Positions 8,521 through 17,058 are shown, counted from the stretch's first letter. The stretch: DNA of 64,000 nt from Arthrobacter sp. C2 (GCA_024207135.1 CP042428.1:1922001-1986000), one strand, 5' to 3'. Notes: generated by a model from the letters alone, not told the origin. A program made the numbers and translations.

Positions 8521-9639
8521 TCAACCGGCGATGAGTTCCATGACCGGGCCCTGGTGCAGCGCCCGGTAGATGTCGTCGCGAATCAGGTTGGCCTCCGGCG
8601 CCGTCAGTGTTCGCTCGATGGGCCGCAAGACCAGGCGGATCAGGGCGTTGGCCTGTCCTGGCTCGATCCGCAGCCGGTCCCGTGCCGCGGCGGGCAGCTC
8701 CGTGAAGGGTGTCAGGTCCAGGAGCTCGACAGATTCCAGGTCGTCCATGCGCGCGCCCAGGGCTTGGCGGACTTCGTCGCCCAGGATCTCGTCGTCGAAT
8801 GATTCGGGCACGACGATCGAGATGTCCCTGCGCGTGGGAGGGAGCAGGGAGACCTGTTGCCACGGTTCCAGGTCGAGCATCTGGGATGCGATGCGTTCGT
8901 TGCCGGCGCGCAGGAGGCGGATGTCTGGGATTCCCTTGCGCAGCATCAGGGCGCGGTCCAGGCCCATGCCCAGGGCCAGGCCCGACCACTGCTCCGGGTC
9001 GAGTCCCGCATCGGCGAAGAGCCCGGGCGCCATCAAGCCGCATTCGGCCAGTTCCAGCCAGTCGTTCCCCACCAGCACATCCACCTGCATCCCGTGTCTC
9101 GTGTAGGGATGCACGGCCGGAACCGTGCGCCATGGGGCACCGGGAAGGACGGCTTCAACAAGCTCGGCCACCATGGATTCCAGGTCCCTCGGCGCCAGCG
9201 TGGGGGTGGATGCGATCCGCCAGAGGTCGACCTGGTGGGGCGCACCGACGTGGGTGCGGTCAATGGCGTCCCGGCGATAGACCAGCCCCGGCATCACGAC
9301 CAACTCATCCATGTGTTGCTTTGGCGGCAGGTTCCGGAGCAGGGCCGGGACGGAGGCCGAGGTGTGGCTTCGAAGCATCACCGTGGGACTCACGTAGCGC
9401 GAATACCGCCGGTCGCGGGTCACCGTCGACGCGGAGAAGCCGAGCTTGTCGTAGTTGTCGGCCACCGAGACCAACGGGCTGTTTCGCACCGTTCGGGCGG
9501 CCACGCCCCACGATCGGGTGAGGGCGTTTGCCACTTGCGCCAGCAGCTCTTGCATGGCGTGGGGGCCGTGTTCGGGATCGGAGAGGTCGCGCAAGGCCAG
9601 CGCCTCGTGAAGTTCGGCCGGGGAGAGATAATTAGTCAT
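8521..9639 (-). CDS. Single-chain phenylalanyl-tRNA synthetase-like protein (PheS core plus FDX-ACB)
   Basis: A 372-residue class II aminoacyl-tRNA-synthetase-like protein. The PheS-type core has LRSHTSA (89-95), motif 2 YRRDAIDRTH followed by HQVD (121-138) and motif 3 GLALGMGLDRALML (220-233) leading to IPDIRLL. Residues 262-366 form a ferredoxin-fold anticodon-binding (FDX-ACB) domain like the PheT C-terminus. This core-plus-FDX-ACB order is that of mitochondrial monomeric PheRS, not of bacterial PheS or PheT. HQVD replaces the usual HQxEG, so substrate or activity may differ. AAGGA lies 7 nt before the ATG. The upstream leader looks like an attenuator. It may be a second PheRS or a tRNA/amino-acid ligase of other function. 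Confidence 0.8.
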   Translation of the reverse strand: MTNYLSPAELHEALALRDLSDPEHGPHAMQELLAQVANALTRSWGVAARTVRNSPLVSVADNYDKLGFSASTVTRDRRYSRYVSPTVMLRSHTSASVPALLRNLPPKQHMDELVVMPGLVYRRDAIDRTHVGAPHQVDLWRIASTPTLAPRDLESMVAELVEAVLPGAPWRTVPAVHPYTRHGMQVDVLVGNDWLELAECGLMAPGLFADAGLDPEQWSGLALGMGLDRALMLRKGIPDIRLLRAGNERIASQMLDLEPWQQVSLLPPTRRDISIVVPESFDDEILGDEVRQALGARMDDLESVELLDLTPFTELPAAARDRLRIEPGQANALIRLVLRPIERTLTAPEANLIRDDIYRALHQGPVMELIAG

Positions 9640-9660
9640 CAGGGGTCCTTGGGTGGGAAT

Positions 9661-9747
9661 GGATCGGTGGGCAATCCCCCGATCCGCTCCGTCACCAGGA
9701 CCTAGGCGCGCGCCAAGTAGCCCTCGCGACCGGTAAACGGTCGGGGG
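9661..9747 (-). promoter_or_regulatory. Attenuator-like leader with alternative hairpins
   Basis: Three structures are visible on the minus strand. Hairpin 1:2 (9743-9727) has a perfect 6-bp stem CGACCG/CGGTCG. Hairpin 3:4 (9685-9661) has a 10-bp stem with one bulge and loop ATTG. CCCCCGA (9747-9741), in arm 1, is also perfectly complementary to TCGGGGG (9682-9676), in arm 3. Pairing 1:3 therefore excludes both hairpins, the arrangement of an attenuator. No U-tract follows 3:4, so control at translation of the next gene is as likely as termination. Confidence 0.4.
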
Positions 9748-9773
9748 CCGATAAATCGCTGTGGGCTACGCAT
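9702..9773 (-). CDS. Putative 23-residue leader peptide upstream of the PheRS-like gene
   Basis: A short reading frame, ATG at 9773 to TAG at 9702, encoding MRSPQRFIGPRPFTGR followed by EGYLARA. Both Phe codons are TTT, uncommon in this high-GC context, and the second lies at the loop of hairpin 1:2. A leaderless -10 box TATCCT (9786-9781) is 7 nt upstream. It precedes a PheRS-like gene, which suggests Phe-tRNA-responsive control, but two Phe in 23 residues is modest enrichment. Translation is not shown. Confidence 0.35.
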   Translation of the reverse strand: MRSPQRFIGPRPFTGREGYLARA

Positions 9774-10148
9774 GTTCCCAAGGATAGCAGGGTGCATTTA
9801 TTGCGCCGATGCCGGGTGAATCGTCGTTGGAATCCGAAGTCTGCATGGGAAGTTACCACGTTCTGACGCACTCCTTGGCTGTCCCGGTGGGACTGTGCTG
9901 TGTTCGCGCAACCGCAAGGAAGAACTTTGGTACGTACTGCCAAGACAGACGGGCCCCACCAGAACTCGCCACCGGCGATTGCCCGGATCATCCGTCCGGC
10001 CGTTGTGCAATCGGCGAGCACGATCCGCCGGTTGTTCCCGCTGGCTGCCGAGAACAACAGCGACGGAACCTTCCAAGCTCTGTCTAGGCGGGGAAGGCTG
10101 CCCATGCAATATCTAGGTTCCGCGGAGCTATCCCATGGATACCGGTCG
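9774..10148. other. Intergenic region without a recognised gene
   Basis: About 375 nt between the leader of the PheRS-like gene and the stop of the MFS gene. It holds the TATCCT box at 9781-9786 (minus strand). Open frames of about 100 codons exist on both strands, but they have no recognisable domain, no ribosome binding site and mixed codon use. They are treated as chance frames or decayed sequence. Confidence 0.5.
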
Positions 10149-11432
10149 TCAGCGGAGGTTGGTGCCCATGCCCACTGTGGAGCCTCCGCCCGGAATCGTG
10201 GCCCGGTCCCCGTCGATGACTAGTCCGAGCCTCAGCTGGCGAATGGAGGGAAGCGCGAGCGGGAGCAACGCCGCGACAACGAGAACGCCGGACATGAGGG
10301 TCATCAGGCCGAGCGTGCCGCTCTCCCGGCTCAGCGCACCGAACAGGACGTACCCGATCGGGACGGGCAGCAGCTGGCCGAAGGTGCTGATCGAGGACAG
10401 GCGGGACTGCAAGCCTTCCGGTATTTGTTCCTGGAAGAACGCAGACCAGGAAACGATCGAGATATCCAGGGCAATGCCGGCCAGGACGGCGGCACCCACG
10501 ATCACCCAGATCGGTGCCACAAAGCCAAGCGCAACCAGCGGCAAGGCCTGGGCCGCGAGGCAGAAGGACACGGTGACGCCCACCCGTTGGAGCCGGACCG
10601 CGACGGCGACCAGCGAGCCTCCGACCAGCCCGAAGGCGAATCCCCCGCTGATCAGTCCCCAGGCGAAGGCACCGCCCAGGGACGAATGGGAAATGACGGG
10701 TCCGAAGAGCTGGAATCCCACAAGCCACATAAGCACCGTGACGGCGGACTGCGCCACCATGACGACGTACCAACGCCTGGCACGAAATTCCTTCCACCCG
10801 GTCCGGAAGGCCGAGAACGCCGAGGCCTTGGCCTTGATCGGCTGCGGCAGGCGGATGGCCGCGAGAAAGAACACCGACACAAGGAATGTCGAGGCATTGA
10901 ACGCCAGTGCCCAGCCCGGACCCACCAGGGCCACCACCAGTCCGCCAAGTGCCGGGCCCAGCACCTTGGCGACGTTCAGCGGCAGGCGCAGCACCGCGTT
11001 CGCCGCCACCCGAAGTTCCGCGGAGACCAGCTGGACGATGGATCCCTGCGAGGCCGGCTGGAAGAAGGCCGAGGCCATGCCCAGCAGAAAGACGGAAGCG
11101 GCCAGCATCCACAGTTCGGCCACACCCGCCAGGATCAGGATGGCCATGGCCACCTGCACGATCCCGGAGACGGCGTTGGCGACGACCATGACCCGGTCAC
11201 GCCGGACCCTGTCGCCCAGCACGCCGCCGACGAGCAGCAGGAGGACCTGCGGGGCGATGTTGAGGGCGAGGATGAACCCCAGCCATTCGACTCCGCCGCC
11301 CGCCTCCAGGGCGGCAAACGCGACAGCGATCGGGGCCGCCGCCGATCCAAGTGAGGAAACCACCCGCCCGGTCCAAAAGCTTCGAAACTGCCGGTGGCGC
11401 AGGACGACCGCTGCTTCCTTGATGCTGTTCAC
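10149..11432 (-). CDS. MFS transporter (enterobactin-exporter/DHA3-like)
   Basis: A 427-residue membrane protein with 12 predicted helices, similar to the macrolide/siderophore-exporter branch of the MFS. The N-terminus LRHRQFRSFWTGRVVSSLG and the loop GDRVRRDRVMV between helices 2 and 3 are typical. The GTG at 11432 is selected because conserved sequence begins there; its GGAG is 11 nt upstream, so the start is not certain. The frame stays open to 11558, but the extra 42 residues look non-coding. Drug or metabolite efflux is inferred; no regulator is adjacent. Confidence 0.85.
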   Translation of the reverse strand: MNSIKEAAVVLRHRQFRSFWTGRVVSSLGSAAAPIAVAFAALEAGGGVEWLGFILALNIAPQVLLLLVGGVLGDRVRRDRVMVVANAVSGIVQVAMAILILAGVAELWMLAASVFLLGMASAFFQPASQGSIVQLVSAELRVAANAVLRLPLNVAKVLGPALGGLVVALVGPGWALAFNASTFLVSVFFLAAIRLPQPIKAKASAFSAFRTGWKEFRARRWYVVMVAQSAVTVLMWLVGFQLFGPVISHSSLGGAFAWGLISGGFAFGLVGGSLVAVAVRLQRVGVTVSFCLAAQALPLVALGFVAPIWVIVGAAVLAGIALDISIVSWSAFFQEQIPEGLQSRLSSISTFGQLLPVPIGYVLFGALSRESGTLGLMTLMSGVLVVAALLPLALPSIRQLRLGLVIDGDRATIPGGGSTVGMGTNLR

Positions 11433-11881
11433 GGCTTGGCAGGCTCCATTCGCGGCTTCGTGGCGTAGGCCACCGAGTATGCCAGCATCCGCGGTCGTCC
11501 GCGCGGCGACACCCAAGGCCATGCCCGGCGGAATCGGGACCCGTGAACGGGTGGGCACCGGAACGGTTCGTTCCTCGACCAGGCACCATCAAGGGCAACA
11601 GCCATGTCGAATTCGCGACGCCGGGCAACCACACCGCCAACCGGGCAAAGCGTCCAACGCGTTTCATCCCGGGCCCCGGGAAGAAACCGGCTGGAGCTTC
11701 ACCCAGGGGCTTGGCGTCAGCCCAAACCCTTGGCGTCCGAGGAACACCCCGCCCGTGGGCCGTCAGTTTCCCTCCGGTGTATTCCTGGTGGAAACGATCG
11801 GGTACCGATGGCGTGGCACGGCGGTATCGTGGCCGCAGAGGGGCAGCGATTGCCCCGGCGGATCGAATGGGGTGAAGAACC
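11433..11881. other. Divergent intergenic region, no gene recognised
   Basis: About 450 nt separating the divergently transcribed MFS and monooxygenase genes. A TATCGT box near 11827 could serve the monooxygenase. No conserved RNA, repeat or convincing small gene was seen. Confidence 0.45.
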
Positions 11882-13078
11882 ATGCGGGCATTGGTCGTCG
11901 GCGCGGGAATCGGCGGGCTGGCCGCCGCCGGGGCACTGGCACAAAACGGCTGGGAGACCACGTTGCTGGAGCAGGCGCCGGCACCGCGCACGGCCGGCTA
12001 CATGATCGATTTCTTCGGTCCCGGCTTTGCCGCGGCCGAGTCCCTGGGCGCCATCGCGCACCTGCAACGCCACGGGGAAATGTATGCACGGGCCCGCTAC
12101 GTCGACCCGGCCGGGCGAACCCGGGCGAAGTTCGCCATGGAATCCTTCCTGAACGCCGCCCACGGGAAGTTCTTCTCCATCCTTCGCCCCGACATCGAAA
12201 CGGGATTGCGCGAATGGGTCGGCGATTCGGCGGGCATCATCCAGGGCGCGAAGGTCGTGTCCGTGGACCCGGGCCGGTTCCCGGATGCCGAGGGGCCGGG
12301 GGCTCCCGCACGGGCGGTGTTGGCCGACGGGCGCGACTTCGATGCCGACCTGCTCGTCGGCGCCGACGGCATCCACTCGACGGTGCGCGGCGCCATGCCC
12401 GCGCTGCCCGCCACCGGCGTGCTGCGGCATTTGGGATTGCACGTCTTCGGGTACGTCTTTTTGGATCCCGGGCTTGCCGCAAGCCTGGGGCGCGAGGTGG
12501 TGCTGACCGATTCGCTGGTCCGCCAGGCGACGCTCTATGCCCTGTCCGACGGGCGCGTTGCGTTCTTCGGGGTCGTCGAGTGCAGCGACCCGGACCCGGG
12601 TCCGGATACCCGGGAGGAACTGTTCGCGAAGTTCCGCGGCCTGGGGAGCAATGTCGACCGGGCGCTGGACCAACGCCCCGCGGAGATCTTCGAGGATGTC
12701 GTCGCCCAGGCGGTGGTCCCGGCCTGGAGCGCCGGGCGATGCGTGCTGCTGGGTGATGCCGCCTTCGCCGTCTCGCTGCTCGCCGGGCAGGGCGCCTCGT
12801 TGGCCATTGCCGGGGCAAAGGTGCTCGTCGATGCCTTGGGCTCGGGCAATGGCATCCCCGCGGCACTGGCCGGCTATGAGGCGAGCTGGCGTCCCCTGGT
12901 GGAGCAGCAGCAGGAGGCCGGACGGCGCAACGCCCGGTTCTTTGTGCCCGCCGGCCGCCGGGCGCTGTTGCTACGCCGGTGGTCGCTGCACCTGATGAAC
13001 CTGGCCCCGGTGAACGCCGTGATCGTCAGGCGCGTCTTTGGCGCCTCCGTGGTGGGCAAGGGCCATCCGGCGCCGTGA
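11882..13078 (+). CDS. FAD-dependent monooxygenase (class A, PHBH fold)
   Basis: A 398-residue flavoprotein using NAD(P)H and O2 to hydroxylate an unknown, probably aromatic, substrate. The FAD-binding GAGIGG (7-12) is at the N-terminus, the DG motif is VGADGIHSTVRG (Asp162-Gly163), and the ribose-binding GD motif is VLLGDAAFAVSLLAGQG (Gly291-Asp292). The length is normal for the family. The Shine-Dalgarno is weak (GGGGTGAAG). It could also be a tetracycline-inactivating TetX-like or geranylgeranyl-reductase-like enzyme. It is monocistronic and divergent from the MFS exporter, which may be functionally related. Confidence 0.87.
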   Translation: MRALVVGAGIGGLAAAGALAQNGWETTLLEQAPAPRTAGYMIDFFGPGFAAAESLGAIAHLQRHGEMYARARYVDPAGRTRAKFAMESFLNAAHGKFFSILRPDIETGLREWVGDSAGIIQGAKVVSVDPGRFPDAEGPGAPARAVLADGRDFDADLLVGADGIHSTVRGAMPALPATGVLRHLGLHVFGYVFLDPGLAASLGREVVLTDSLVRQATLYALSDGRVAFFGVVECSDPDPGPDTREELFAKFRGLGSNVDRALDQRPAEIFEDVVAQAVVPAWSAGRCVLLGDAAFAVSLLAGQGASLAIAGAKVLVDALGSGNGIPAALAGYEASWRPLVEQQQEAGRRNARFFVPAGRRALLLRRWSLHLMNLAPVNAVIVRRVFGASVVGKGHPAP

Positions 13079-13207
13079 ACCGCCGGCGCCGCCACCCCGG
13101 GCCGGACCCGAAGCCGGTGCTCGAGCTGGTCCTGCGCGCGGCGCTGCCTTCCCCCGCGGCGCCACCGCGCCAAAGGCCTGGCGGTTCGCCGTCCCGGCTG
13201 CCGCCGC

Positions 13208-14698
13208 CTATTGCAAGGTGGCCGAGAGCCTGGCGACGTTGTCGATCCAGCGGCTCACCGGGGTGCGCTTGGACCATTGCTCCAGGGTCAGCTCGGTGGA
13301 GTTGGCCCGGTAGACGTCCTGCACCTTCATCAACTCGTTGACCAGGTCGGAGCCCAGCAGCATCAGGGTGATCTCGAGGTTCAGCGAGAAGGATCGCATG
13401 TCCATGTTGGATGAGCCCATGACCACCACCTCGTCGTCCACGGCCATGCACTTTGAATGCAGCACCGTGGGTGCCTTGTACCGGTAGATCCGCACCCCGG
13501 CGCGCAGCAGCGCCTCGTAGTAGGACTGCTGGGCGTGCTGCACCAGGGCCTGGTCGCCCTTCTCGCAGACGAACAGTTCCACCGCCACGCCGCGCTGGGC
13601 GGCGGTGGTGATCGCATAGAGCAGCGAATCGTCCGGGACGAAGTAGGGGCTGGTGATCGAAAGCCGCTCGGTGGCCGAATAGATCAGCGTGTTGAACAGC
13701 CGCAGGTTGTTCTCCGCCTCGAAGCCCGGCCCGCTGGGAACCAGCTGGCCGATGTCCTCCCCCGCGTCGGGCGCCTTGCGCATGGCATCCTCGACCGTGG
13801 CCAGGTCGTGGAGCAGGTCCTCGTCGGATTCCTGCGACCAGTCGGTGGCAAATACCACGTCCAGGCTGGTCACCAGCGGACCGCGGACCTTGGCCATCAG
13901 CTCGACCCATTCGCGGCCGATCTTGTGCGCGGAGGACCGCTTGTATCCGGGCTCGATGAGGTTCTGCGAACCGGTGAAGGCGACTTGCCCGTCCACCACC
14001 ACGATCTTGCGGTGGTTGCGCAAATCCGGGCGCCGCCACCGCCGCTGGAAGGGTGCCAGCGGAAGCATCCGCCGCCAGTTGATCCCGGCCGCGCTCATCC
14101 GCCGCACCAACCCGAAGTAGCCCTTCACGCGCATTGAGCCCAGGTGGTCGAAGAGCACCCGTACCTTGACCCCGCGATCGACCGCGCGCTCCAGGGCCTC
14201 GAGGATCGGGCCGACGTACTCATCGTCCTCGCCGATGATGTAGAACTGCACATGCACGTAGCGTCGGGCCTTGTCGATCTCCAGGCGCATCTCATCCAGG
14301 GATTCCTTGTATCCGGTGATGAATTCCACCGCGTTCCCGGCCTGCAGCGGCAGCGCACCCAGGGTCCGGTTCAGCTCGACCGCCGAGAGCACCCAGTCCG
14401 GGGCCTCTGGCGAGCGGTTTCCGCCGATCATGTGCTGGGTGGCTTCAAGGATCGATTCGTTGACGTTTCTCTGCCGCTGGATCCGGCGCCTCGAGAGCTT
14501 GGTGTTGGCAAAGAGCAGGTAGAGCAGCAGGCCCACCACGGGGATGAAGAAGATCGCCAGCAGCCAGGCCATGGCGGTGGTGGGGCGGCGGTTGCCGGGC
14601 ACGATGCCCACCATGGTGATGCGAATGGTCAGTTCGATCCCCACGGCCACGGACCACAAGGCGGCACCGATCGTCAGCGCGTCGTTGCCCTCGTTCAT
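13208..14698 (-). CDS. cls: Cardiolipin synthase (phospholipase D family)
   Basis: A membrane enzyme joining two phosphatidylglycerol molecules to cardiolipin and glycerol. It has 496 residues with two N-terminal membrane helices (about 8-30 and 42-63) and two HKD motifs: HRKIVVVDG (His229, Lys231, Asp236) and HSKCMAVDD (His414, Lys416, Asp421). AAGGAGGG 5 nt before ATG 14698 fixes the start; the open frame upstream is only the antisense of the next gene. It is divergent from the class IV aminotransferase, with about 100 nt between them. Confidence 0.95.
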   Translation of the reverse strand: MNEGNDALTIGAALWSVAVGIELTIRITMVGIVPGNRRPTTAMAWLLAIFFIPVVGLLLYLLFANTKLSRRRIQRQRNVNESILEATQHMIGGNRSPEAPDWVLSAVELNRTLGALPLQAGNAVEFITGYKESLDEMRLEIDKARRYVHVQFYIIGEDDEYVGPILEALERAVDRGVKVRVLFDHLGSMRVKGYFGLVRRMSAAGINWRRMLPLAPFQRRWRRPDLRNHRKIVVVDGQVAFTGSQNLIEPGYKRSSAHKIGREWVELMAKVRGPLVTSLDVVFATDWSQESDEDLLHDLATVEDAMRKAPDAGEDIGQLVPSGPGFEAENNLRLFNTLIYSATERLSITSPYFVPDDSLLYAITTAAQRGVAVELFVCEKGDQALVQHAQQSYYEALLRAGVRIYRYKAPTVLHSKCMAVDDEVVVMGSSNMDMRSFSLNLEITLMLLGSDLVNELMKVQDVYRANSTELTLEQWSKRTPVSRWIDNVARLSATLQ

Positions 14699-14786
14699 GG
14701 ATCCCTCCTTGCCAGAGTGTGGTTCCCGGCCTTTGTCCCAGACTACCGCCAGTGCGGGGAACACTTGGGAACCGCCGGCCCGGCGG

Positions 14787-14792
14787 TAATCT
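14787..14792 (+). promoter_or_regulatory. Leaderless-type -10 box (pabC-like gene)
   Basis: TAATCT is followed by a 7-nt spacer and ATG 14800. No ribosome binding site is present. Confidence 0.5.
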
Positions 14793-14799
14793 GGTAACC

Positions 14800-15675
14800 A
14801 TGACTGCTCTTGTGTTCCTCGATCCCGACTTTCCCGCCGGCCGCGTCGCCGATGCCGCCACCGCCCAGCTCTCGGTCCTGGACCAGGGCGTGACCCGCGG
14901 CGACGGGATCTTCGAATCCGCGCTGTACACCGACGGGATCGTGCGCAAGCTCGACGCCCACCTGGCCCGGCTGCGCGTCTCGGCCTCGACCTGCGACCTG
15001 CTGGTTCCGCACGAGGAGGCGTGGCGTGCGGCCATCGCCACCGCCGTGGCGGCATTCGAAGCCTCCACCCCGGCCGAGGAAGCGGTGGTGAAGCTCGTGG
15101 CCACCCGCGGCACCGAGGGCAACGGCCACGGCACCTCCTGGGTCATGGTCTCCCCGGCCCCGGAGCTGGGACGGCAGCAGCGCCAGAGCGGGATCTCGGT
15201 GATCTTCCTGGACCGCGGCTACGACTCCCGGGTGGCCGAGCGCGCCCCCTGGCTGTTGATGGGCGCCAAGACCCTGTCCTACGCGGTGAACATGGCGGCG
15301 CTGCGGCACGCCAAGAAGCTGGGCGCCGACGACGTCATCTTCACCTCAAGCGACGGAATCGTCCTGGAGGGCCCCACCTCCACCGTGCTGATCGCGCACC
15401 GCGACGGGGACACCAAGCGGCTGATCACCCCGACCCTGGAAACCGGCATCCTGCCGGGAACCACCCAGGGAGCCATCTTTGCCGCCGCCCGCGAGGCCGG
15501 ATGGGAGCTGGGCTACGGGCCGCTGACCCCGGAAAACCTGCTGGATGCCGAGGGCGTGTGGCTGGTCTCCAGCGTCCGGCTGCTCACCCCGGTGAACTCC
15601 ATCGACGGCACCGTGATCGCCCGCGACGGGCAACTGCATGCCGAACTCACCGCCATGGTCGACGCCATCCAATAA
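14800..15675 (+). CDS. pabC: Class IV aminotransferase, probable aminodeoxychorismate lyase
   Basis: A 291-residue PLP enzyme of the branched-chain aminotransferase/PabC fold. DQGVTRGDGIFES near residue 30 and the PLP-lysine region GAKTLSYAVNMAALRHAK are the class IV signatures. ADC lyase splits aminodeoxychorismate into p-aminobenzoate and pyruvate and would act after the PabB fusion at 5.4-7.4 kb. A D-amino-acid or branched-chain aminotransferase cannot be excluded. The ATG at 14800 is preceded by a leaderless -10 box. It is followed 57 nt later by a Nudix gene with its own Shine-Dalgarno. Confidence 0.82.
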   Translation: MTALVFLDPDFPAGRVADAATAQLSVLDQGVTRGDGIFESALYTDGIVRKLDAHLARLRVSASTCDLLVPHEEAWRAAIATAVAAFEASTPAEEAVVKLVATRGTEGNGHGTSWVMVSPAPELGRQQRQSGISVIFLDRGYDSRVAERAPWLLMGAKTLSYAVNMAALRHAKKLGADDVIFTSSDGIVLEGPTSTVLIAHRDGDTKRLITPTLETGILPGTTQGAIFAAAREAGWELGYGPLTPENLLDAEGVWLVSSVRLLTPVNSIDGTVIARDGQLHAELTAMVDAIQ

Positions 15676-15732
15676 GCGGCCCCAGGTCAATCCCCCGGCG
15701 TCGGGGCGAAGCAACGGATTCGAGGTTCCATC

Positions 15733-16194
15733 ATGCAAGAGCTCTTCCAGCTGGTGCCGGCCGCCTACGTGGTGTTCCGCCGCGACGCGCGGGTGCTGCT
15801 GCAATTGCGGCAGAACACCGGGTTCATGGACGGTCACTGGGCCTGCGCCGCGGCCGGGCACGTGGAAGCCGGCGAATCGGTGCTCGCCGCTGCGGTGCGC
15901 GAGGCCGCCGAGGAGGCCGGGGTGCTGCTGGACCCGGCGGACCTGGTCCCGCTGTCGACCCTGCACCGCACCAACGGCGGGGATTCTCCCCGTGCCCAGC
16001 GCGTTGACTTCTTCTTCGCCGCGGATACGTGGCGGGGCGAGGCCCGCATCATGGAGCCGGAAAAGTGCGCCGCCATGGAATGGTTCGACCTGGACCACCT
16101 GCCCGAGCCCATGCCGGAGCACGAGCGCTACGTGTTGCAGAACCTTGCCGCCGGGACCCTGCCGGCCATCGCGTCCCTGGGCTTCACCCGGTAG
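15733..16194 (+). CDS. Nudix hydrolase
   Basis: A 153-residue pyrophosphohydrolase with an intact Nudix box: GHVEAGE, then REAAEEAG, matching GX5EX7REUXEEXG. The substrate class is unknown. The C-terminal half WFDLDHLPEPMPEHERYVL resembles housekeeping and ADP-ribose-type Nudix proteins. GAGG 7 nt before the ATG sets the start. In some bacteria a Nudix enzyme acts on dihydroneopterin triphosphate in folate synthesis. The pabC-like neighbour makes that a possibility here, but it is inference. Confidence 0.9.
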   Translation: MQELFQLVPAAYVVFRRDARVLLQLRQNTGFMDGHWACAAAGHVEAGESVLAAAVREAAEEAGVLLDPADLVPLSTLHRTNGGDSPRAQRVDFFFAADTWRGEARIMEPEKCAAMEWFDLDHLPEPMPEHERYVLQNLAAGTLPAIASLGFTR

Positions 16195-16685
16195 CCCCGG
16201 GGGCACGCACCGGGAACAAGCGGGTCCTGCGACCAGGGATTGTCTCCCACTTCCGGTCGGCGTGGTTCGGCTTGGAAATCGGGTGAATTCACGTGCATCT
16301 GGCCCCGGCGGGCCGGTCCGGGCGGGAACACCGCCCCGTGCCCCAGCCGTTCCGGGATCGCCGCGGTGGCCCGCGCGGTGCGCAGACACATGGCAGCAAC
16401 GATGCCGGTGGTGAAAAGCCCAATTTTCAGGGTCACCGCTGTGGGGCAAATCAAGGGCCCTGCGGACCGACCACACGTTATCCGTTGAAAAATGACGGTT
16501 CCAGATTCTCTGTCACTGGCTATTGCTGCCGTTGGCCGTGCAGGTCTACCCTGAACCCAGACTGGGGATTCGATGTGAAATTCGGACGGCACCATTGTGC
16601 CGCCGTCAACGCCTTTGCGTGTACTCGTTCGAAACAACAAACGGTCCCGGCTTCCATCTACCGGGCCCAAAGTTCGGAGTTCATC
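16195..16685. other. Intergenic region, nothing recognised
   Basis: About 490 nt upstream of the small secreted protein gene. It is less GC-rich in its second half and may hold that gene's promoter and regulatory region. No RNA family, repeat or convincing reading frame was identified. Confidence 0.4.
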
Positions 16686-17057
16686 ATGCTCAGAAGATTC
16701 CTGGCCGTGGCCGGCGCAACCGCCGCCCTGGCCCTCATTGCCCCAACGGCCGCCCTGGCCGACGACTGTCTCAACGTCAGCCGCCCGCCGGCTGCCTGCG
16801 GAATGACCTGCACCGCACCCGTCATCGTTGGCAACTGGGTGTGGCTGCCCAGCATCGGCATCCCGGAAGCTGCCTGGGGCTTCGGCACGCCGGGATCCAT
16901 CCCTTCCGTTGGGGCGGGCCTGCCCGGCGCCAACGGTAACTACCTCAACGCTTCCACCGACGGATTCTCGTGGCTGCTGCAAAACAGCGCCTGGTGTGAC
17001 GGCGGCGCCACGGCACGCCAGACCACCCATGGTGTTCAATCAGGTTGCGGGGAGTAA
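16686..17057 (+). CDS. Small secreted cysteine-containing protein, function unknown
   Basis: A 123-residue protein with a clear Sec signal peptide: MLRR, a hydrophobic core and AALA|DD, with cleavage near residue 26. The mature part is about 97 residues with five cysteines (28, 38, 42, 104, 121) and many Gly, Trp and Asn, including GNWVWLP and NGNYLNAS. No known domain is recognised. Small disulfide-bonded secreted proteins can be bacteriocin-like, wall-associated or inhibitors; none of these is shown. GGAG 6 nt before the ATG supports the start. The IS remnant begins 1 nt after its stop codon. Confidence 0.75.
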   Translation: MLRRFLAVAGATAALALIAPTAALADDCLNVSRPPAACGMTCTAPVIVGNWVWLPSIGIPEAAWGFGTPGSIPSVGAGLPGANGNYLNASTDGFSWLLQNSAWCDGGATARQTTHGVQSGCGE

Positions 17058-17058
17058 G

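Noticed and set aside
9640-9780. T-box riboswitch upstream of the PheRS-like gene
   Set aside because: No T-box core sequence (AGGGTGGNACCGCG) and no specifier-like stem could be found. The structures fit a peptide-leader attenuator better.
9900-10223. Possible 107-codon gene on the plus strand
   Set aside because: It has no Shine-Dalgarno, no recognisable domain and runs into the 3' end of the MFS gene on the opposite strand.
14699-15055. N-terminal extension of cardiolipin synthase to 615 residues
   Set aside because: The extension is antisense to the pabC-like gene and Arg/Pro-rich. AAGGAGGG directly before ATG 14698 and the first membrane helix fix the start there.
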